A stretch of 10,484 nt of DNA from JAWVZH01 sp033722295 (GTDB lineage: Bacteria; Bacteroidota; Bacteroidia; Chitinophagales; Saprospiraceae): NCBI GenBank assembly GCA_033722295.1, contig JAWVZH010000108.1, forward strand, positions 1-10,484, given 5' to 3'. The notes under the pieces were generated by a model, which was not told where the DNA came from, did not search any database, and saw only the letters and a list, made by a program, of their open reading frames with translations. Below are positions 7,851-10,484 of the stretch, one piece after another. Position 1 is the stretch's first letter, and each line of letters opens with the position of its first letter. The position numbers and the translations under genes are program-made.

Positions 7851-8165
7851 ATGTCTATAAATCGCGATTATACTACCCTACTTGATGCCATTAATGACCT
7901 GAAAAGACGGGGCTACACGTCCGATTTCAATGTCAAGCAACATTGTCTGACCTGTGGTGAAGATTTTGATCTGCAGACGCATGAATTCGAAGTGGATGAA
8001 ATGTATCGCTTTGAAGGAGACAGCAACCCCGACGACTCTTCCATTATCTATGCCATTTCTTCAGAAAAGCACAATATGAAAGGCATACTGGTATTTGCTC
8101 ACAGCATATATGCCGACCCACTTAGTCCTGGATTGGTCGAAAAATTGCGCTACCGTCCAAATTGA
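7851..8165 (+). CDS. Small conserved Bacteroidota protein (family often misnamed PRPP synthetase)
   Basis: This is a 104-residue soluble protein. The start at ATG 7851 is chosen over an in-frame TTG at 7833 because the conserved region begins with RDYTTLLDAINDLKRRGYT and the upstream residues are non-family. The pattern DALNDLKxRGYTxDF, then a Cys motif (HCLTC, 31-35), then FEVDEMYRFEGDSNPDDSS, IIYAISS, KGILV and a C-terminal SPGLVEKLR recalls a family of about 100 residues widespread in Bacteroidota. That family is often labelled phosphoribosylpyrophosphate synthetase, although it lacks the length and PRPP-binding loop of that enzyme. There is no signal peptide. True function is unknown. The gene ends base-to-base against the convergent gene. 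Confidence 0.85.
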   Translation: MSINRDYTTLLDAINDLKRRGYTSDFNVKQHCLTCGEDFDLQTHEFEVDEMYRFEGDSNPDDSSIIYAISSEKHNMKGILVFAHSIYADPLSPGLVEKLRYRPN

Positions 8166-8168
8166 TCA
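8163..8168. other. Abutting convergent stop codons in a TGATCA palindrome
   Basis: The plus-strand gene stops with TGA at 8163-8165 and the minus-strand gene stops with TGA at 8168-8166, so both stops form one six-base palindrome with no spacer. Any terminator for either gene must lie within the coding sequence of the other. Confidence 0.9.
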
Positions 8169-9533
8169 GAAAAAAGCATGATTGAACTGGATGGCATATC
8201 TAAGGTTGTAATTATCACTTCCAACTATTGTATTGGGAGGTAATATTGCACTGTATCCATAATTAAATGACAGCGTGGCTTCCAGGCCAGTCCTCGGAGA
8301 AAACCACCATCTTGCCAATCCAGTGAGACCTGCAAAGAAAGCCTCCTCATCGGATTCCAGACCATTACTCTGAACAGTATAAATATATCTGTAACCCACA
8401 TTCCCTCCGATGGAGTATTCAGTTCGTGTTGTGGGAAAATAACCAATAAAGGCTCCTACGTAAGGACTTACTGTGTAGTTGTCGTATTCCCGGAAGGAGA
8501 AAGAAGATTCATCACTCACGCTCAAGAAATCTGCATTGAATCCTGTATTCCAGTTGAATTGAACTACATGCTTTAACGGTTTTCCAACTGAATAGTCCAT
8601 TTTCAACCTGGCTCCATAGCTTTGAAGATCAATGGTCTGTTCCGTATTATTGAATTGCGATCTTGAGTAGTTATAGTTGAGTAGAGGTCCGAGAGAAAAT
8701 GTGAGTTTCTTTCCCTTAAACCTGGATTCCGAGATACCAAACGCCCACATATCATTAAGTTCCGTAAAATATGAGATCGTTGGTTCGTCATCGAGACCCA
8801 ATTCAGTTTTCATGTAGTAGTCCAGAAGTTTCAAATGGGCGATATAGGTCAAACGAAAATCATAAACCCGCATAGCCCTTAACTCATCGATGTAGTTGCC
8901 TAGCGCATTGATCTCTTCTATGCTTTTGTCTTCCAGTATCCCGACATAATTCAAGCGCTGCAAGATCCGGTATGCATGCCAGGCGTTGGTGATATTCTCC
9001 GTCCGACCAAATCCAATTCTGAATGCCGGGTTGACAGAAAGGTTGATATTGTTCCTGACACTCTCGAAGCTGGAGGGGCCATCAGAGCTTTCCTCTGCGT
9101 GCTGATATGCCTGAGAAGCATTGATCTCCCACCCCCAGAACCATTGATCATAATTTTGAAAGTTGTCCCTCACCCACAGAAACGACAGATTATCGCCCAA
9201 TCCATTAGAATTCGTTTCAACATCATCGAGTGAGGTATTAGAATAGAAGCCGGATAGAAATATTGAGGATATCAGAAGATCTTGCCTTTCATAAGAATTC
9301 GACAAGTCACTATAAGTCAGCATCATATTGAGGTCACCCGTATTGTACTGGTCGAATGTCATGTTAAAGGGAATATTGGATTTACCATGATTACCTGTGA
9401 GACTCGGTGATAATACCAATGCCTGAATCCTGGTATTGGCCTGACGGTAATCCTGATAGTTATATTCTTCGATCTGACTATAGATGGCAATAGGTAATAC
9501 TGCAATGAGAAGAAAGATGATCCTTTTTAGCAT
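8166..9533 (-). CDS. Outer-membrane beta-barrel-like protein, function unknown
   Basis: This 455-residue protein begins with a clear signal peptide (MLKRIIFLLIAVLPIAIYSQ), which supports the ATG at 9533. The rest is dominated by alternating polar/aromatic segments typical of outer-membrane barrels, for example WFWGWEINASQAY, YVGAFIGYF, YSIGGNVGYRYIYTV and GLEATLSFNYGYSAI. It ends in HAFF, an aromatic C-terminal residue as expected for barrel insertion. A central helical part (about 172-260) contains GFGRTENITNAWHAYRILQ. This resembles a G(K/Y)GRxExVxDAxxAxxIL stretch that I recall from Bacteroidota barrel proteins of unknown function; that comparison is from memory. It is probably a porin-like or structural outer-membrane protein. 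Specific substrate cannot be stated. A promoter candidate lies just upstream. Confidence 0.8.
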   Translation of the reverse strand: MLKRIIFLLIAVLPIAIYSQIEEYNYQDYRQANTRIQALVLSPSLTGNHGKSNIPFNMTFDQYNTGDLNMMLTYSDLSNSYERQDLLISSIFLSGFYSNTSLDDVETNSNGLGDNLSFLWVRDNFQNYDQWFWGWEINASQAYQHAEESSDGPSSFESVRNNINLSVNPAFRIGFGRTENITNAWHAYRILQRLNYVGILEDKSIEEINALGNYIDELRAMRVYDFRLTYIAHLKLLDYYMKTELGLDDEPTISYFTELNDMWAFGISESRFKGKKLTFSLGPLLNYNYSRSQFNNTEQTIDLQSYGARLKMDYSVGKPLKHVVQFNWNTGFNADFLSVSDESSFSFREYDNYTVSPYVGAFIGYFPTTRTEYSIGGNVGYRYIYTVQSNGLESDEEAFFAGLTGLARWWFSPRTGLEATLSFNYGYSAILPPNTIVGSDNYNLRYAIQFNHAFF

Positions 9534-9564
9534 GATTCTAAATTCGAGCGTTATGGGTATTTCT

Positions 9565-9593
9565 CAATATATGGAAAATGACTTTAGACACAA
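9565..9593 (-). promoter_or_regulatory. Candidate promoter of the barrel-protein gene
   Basis: On the minus strand TTG (9593-9591) is followed after 19 bases by TATATTG (9571-9565), one T short of the Bacteroidota -7 consensus TAnnTTTG. Spacing fits the -33/-7 arrangement. The predicted leader is about 25-30 bases before the ATG at 9533. Confidence 0.3.
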
Positions 9594-9613
9594 GACATAC
9601 GAATGATGGTAAT

Positions 9614-9655
9614 GATTATTGTTTATCGTTTATCGTTTATTGATTATTGATTATT
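9614..9655. repeat. Heptamer tandem repeat, six copies
   Basis: Six uninterrupted 7-base units fit the pattern G-W-TTAT-Y: GATTATT, GTTTATC, GTTTATC, GTTTATT, GATTATT, GATTATT. An 8-base variant (GAATTATT) follows at 9656-9663. It lies between the terminator of the TonB-like gene and the promoter candidate of the barrel gene. Exact 7-base phasing with base substitutions suggests growth by replication slippage. Heptamer arrays are also known as STRR sequences in cyanobacteria; any relation is only by analogy. Confidence 0.85.
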
Positions 9656-9691
9656 GAATTATTGGGGAATTGCTTATCCATCATCCTCAAA

Positions 9692-9729
9692 CCAAAAACG
9701 AGCGACAGAACATGTTCCATCACTCGCTT
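9692..9729 (-). terminator. Intrinsic terminator of the TonB-like gene
   Basis: On the minus-strand RNA, 9729-9696 can fold into a long hairpin around the palindrome GAACATGTTC (9708-9717). Of 17 opposed positions, 13 are Watson-Crick pairs. The other four all become G-U wobbles on the minus-strand RNA, but would be A-C mismatches on the plus-strand RNA. The 3' arm runs into UUUUU (9698-9694). It starts about 65 bases after the TonB-like stop codon. This fits a strand-specific rho-independent terminator. Confidence 0.7.
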
Positions 9730-9793
9730 GGAAAGCATCTTATAGTTTTTCAATTCGTGTTCACCCCTCAGCAGATTCAATCATATTAAACTT

Positions 9794-10366
9794 TTATTCA
9801 ATATGAAATATAAAGGTCAGTTTGCCACATTGAGTTGCGGGTGCTGTATAGTCCTTTTCAAACAGATAGTCCGAAGCTACATCCATTGCCCGACGAACAT
9901 AATCCGGTTCACGGATAGTGCTATTGTCTTTATTGAAAGCGGCATGGGTCACCTGCCCTGTTCTATTGATACACAGATTGACCACTACAGTACCTTCTCT
10001 TTCCGTGATCTTCTTGACATCAGCGCGGTAGATGACACGACGACCAAATACGCCCTCTCCATCAAAATCCATGGTGCCAAGTTCTTCACCCGAGATCTCC
10101 TGACCTTCATCGCCTTCACCTGCTTCACTATCTTCGGTACTGCCTTCTTCTGGCAGAACTTCTTCTTCAACAACCTCTTCAACCATATCCTCACTTTCAA
10201 TCTTTTGCTCTTCTTCATTTTCGAACAAAACTTCTTCGGCTTCATCTGACATCTTATCCTCCACCAGAATTTCCTCTTCTACCTCATCGGTCAAGATCTC
10301 TTTGGACTCAGGTTTGGGCTCCATTACCTTCTTTTCCGTGATTTCCTTCTCCGCTGGTTTTTCTAT
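9794..10366 (-). pseudogene. TonB-like energy transducer, N-terminus missing at a chimeric junction
   Basis: About 190 residues are readable. The N-terminal part has a few Pro/Lys/Glu turns (KPAEKEI, EPKPESKE), then a long Glu/Asp-rich spacer, then a C-terminal domain starting near GEGVFGRRVIYRADVKKI. That domain has the TonB-C pattern: a VVNLCINRTGQV strand pair, a short helix (YVRRAMDVASDYLF) and a final strand TFIFHIE. Full TonB proteins begin with a cytoplasmic tip and membrane helix; neither is present. The frame stays open to a GTG at 10432, but that part lies in foreign high-GC DNA coding for another gene in a different frame, so that start is an artefact. The true gene would span the inner membrane and energise outer-membrane receptors. 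It is listed as broken because its 5' end is absent; in the real genome it is probably intact. Confidence 0.65.
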
Positions 10367-10384
10367 GGGCCGGACCTCCTCAGG
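10355..10384. other. Probable chimeric assembly junction
   Basis: Sequence to the left is moderate-GC with Lys/Glu-rich coding; to the right it is about 69 percent GC and codes for the end of a thiolase in another frame. The switch occurs between the thiolase stop with its GGAGG-like tail (10382 to about 10367) and the Lys-rich TonB-like coding that begins near 10366. The exact base cannot be fixed by eye. Confidence 0.65.
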
Positions 10385-10484
10385 CGCCGATCCACTCGAC
10401 GATCGGTGCCGCGCCCTGGCCGACGCCGACACACATCGTAATCAAACCATAGCGCGACGTCGCCGTGCCGGCCTGCTGTCGCCG
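10380..10484 (-). CDS. C-terminal fragment of a thiolase (acetyl-CoA acyltransferase) in foreign high-GC DNA
   Basis: The minus-strand frame from the window edge gives 34 residues and a TGA stop (10382-10380). The sequence includes SRYGLITMCVGVGQGAAPIV, which matches the C-terminal RYGLxTMCxGxGQG block of thiolases. This block holds the catalytic cysteine and the glycine-rich loop; thiolases join or split acyl-CoA and acetyl-CoA in beta-oxidation or related pathways. The gene runs off the window, so its N-terminus is not seen. Base composition is about 69 percent GC, far above the rest of the window. After the stop a GAGGAGG-like motif appears, as before a following gene in a high-GC genome. 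The source is more likely an actinobacterium or proteobacterium than the Bacteroidota host; this is inferred from composition. Confidence 0.75.
   Translation of the reverse strand, partial: RRQQAGTATSRYGLITMCVGVGQGAAPIVEWIGA

Larger units (their letters stand above)
9534..9793. other. Intergenic spacer with terminator, heptamer repeat and promoter
   Basis: This 260-base spacer separates two minus-strand genes. In transcription order it holds the terminator of the TonB-like gene (9729-9692), a six-copy heptamer repeat (9655-9614) and a candidate promoter for the barrel gene (9593-9565). No coding potential is seen. Confidence 0.6.

Noticed and set aside
9803..10249. 148-residue plus-strand frame rich in Phe
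   Set aside because: It is the antisense image of the Glu/Lys-rich TonB-like spacer (GAA/TTC complement), not a gene.
9794..10432. TonB-like gene as a complete 212-residue protein from GTG 10432
   Set aside because: The first ~22 residues are thiolase-coding, high-GC DNA read in the wrong frame, and no membrane anchor is present.

Overview
The window looks like an accessory or cell-surface region from a member of the Bacteroidota, probably of the Saprospiria type; this placement is inferred. The support is moderate GC, no Shine-Dalgarno sites before the genes, candidate promoters resembling the Bacteroidota -33/-7 type (TTG, about 18-19 bases, TAnnTTTG-like), SprB-type surface repeats, a TonB-like protein and two proteins with outer-membrane beta-barrel character. 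No rRNA, tRNA, CRISPR array or transposase gene was recognised.

Layout. Positions 1-630 hold no convincing gene but contain a cluster of short GC-rich palindromes, three tandem stem-loops and a 7-base tandem repeat. Positions 631-6483 (minus) encode a 1950-residue exported protein. It has a signal peptide, a papain/C39-like cysteine-peptidase-type domain, a short hydrophobic segment, about twelve alternating Ig/cadherin-like and SprB-like modules, and a C-terminal domain that looks like a small beta-barrel. Upstream on the same strand lies a membrane-anchored di-haem cytochrome c (6700-7668). It is divergent from a 104-residue protein (7851-8165, plus) of a small Bacteroidota family often misnamed PRPP synthetase. 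That gene converges, with abutting stop codons, on an outer-membrane barrel-like protein (8166-9533, minus). A further minus-strand gene (from 9794 upward) encodes the C-terminal part of a TonB-like energy transducer with an acidic spacer, followed by a good hairpin terminator.

The right end (about 10367-10484) is foreign to the rest. It is about 69 percent GC and encodes the last 34 residues of a thiolase, then a stop and a GGAGG-like motif, then joins abruptly into the low-GC TonB-like gene, which lacks its own start and membrane anchor. The simplest reading is a chimeric assembly join; a real recombination junction is possible but less likely.

The genes do not form an obvious pathway. The common theme is the cell envelope: a large surface protein, a periplasm-facing cytochrome, an outer-membrane barrel-like protein and a TonB-like protein. 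The most unusual object is the 1950-residue protein, which joins a peptidase-like fold, an adhesin-like module array and an apparent barrel domain in one chain.
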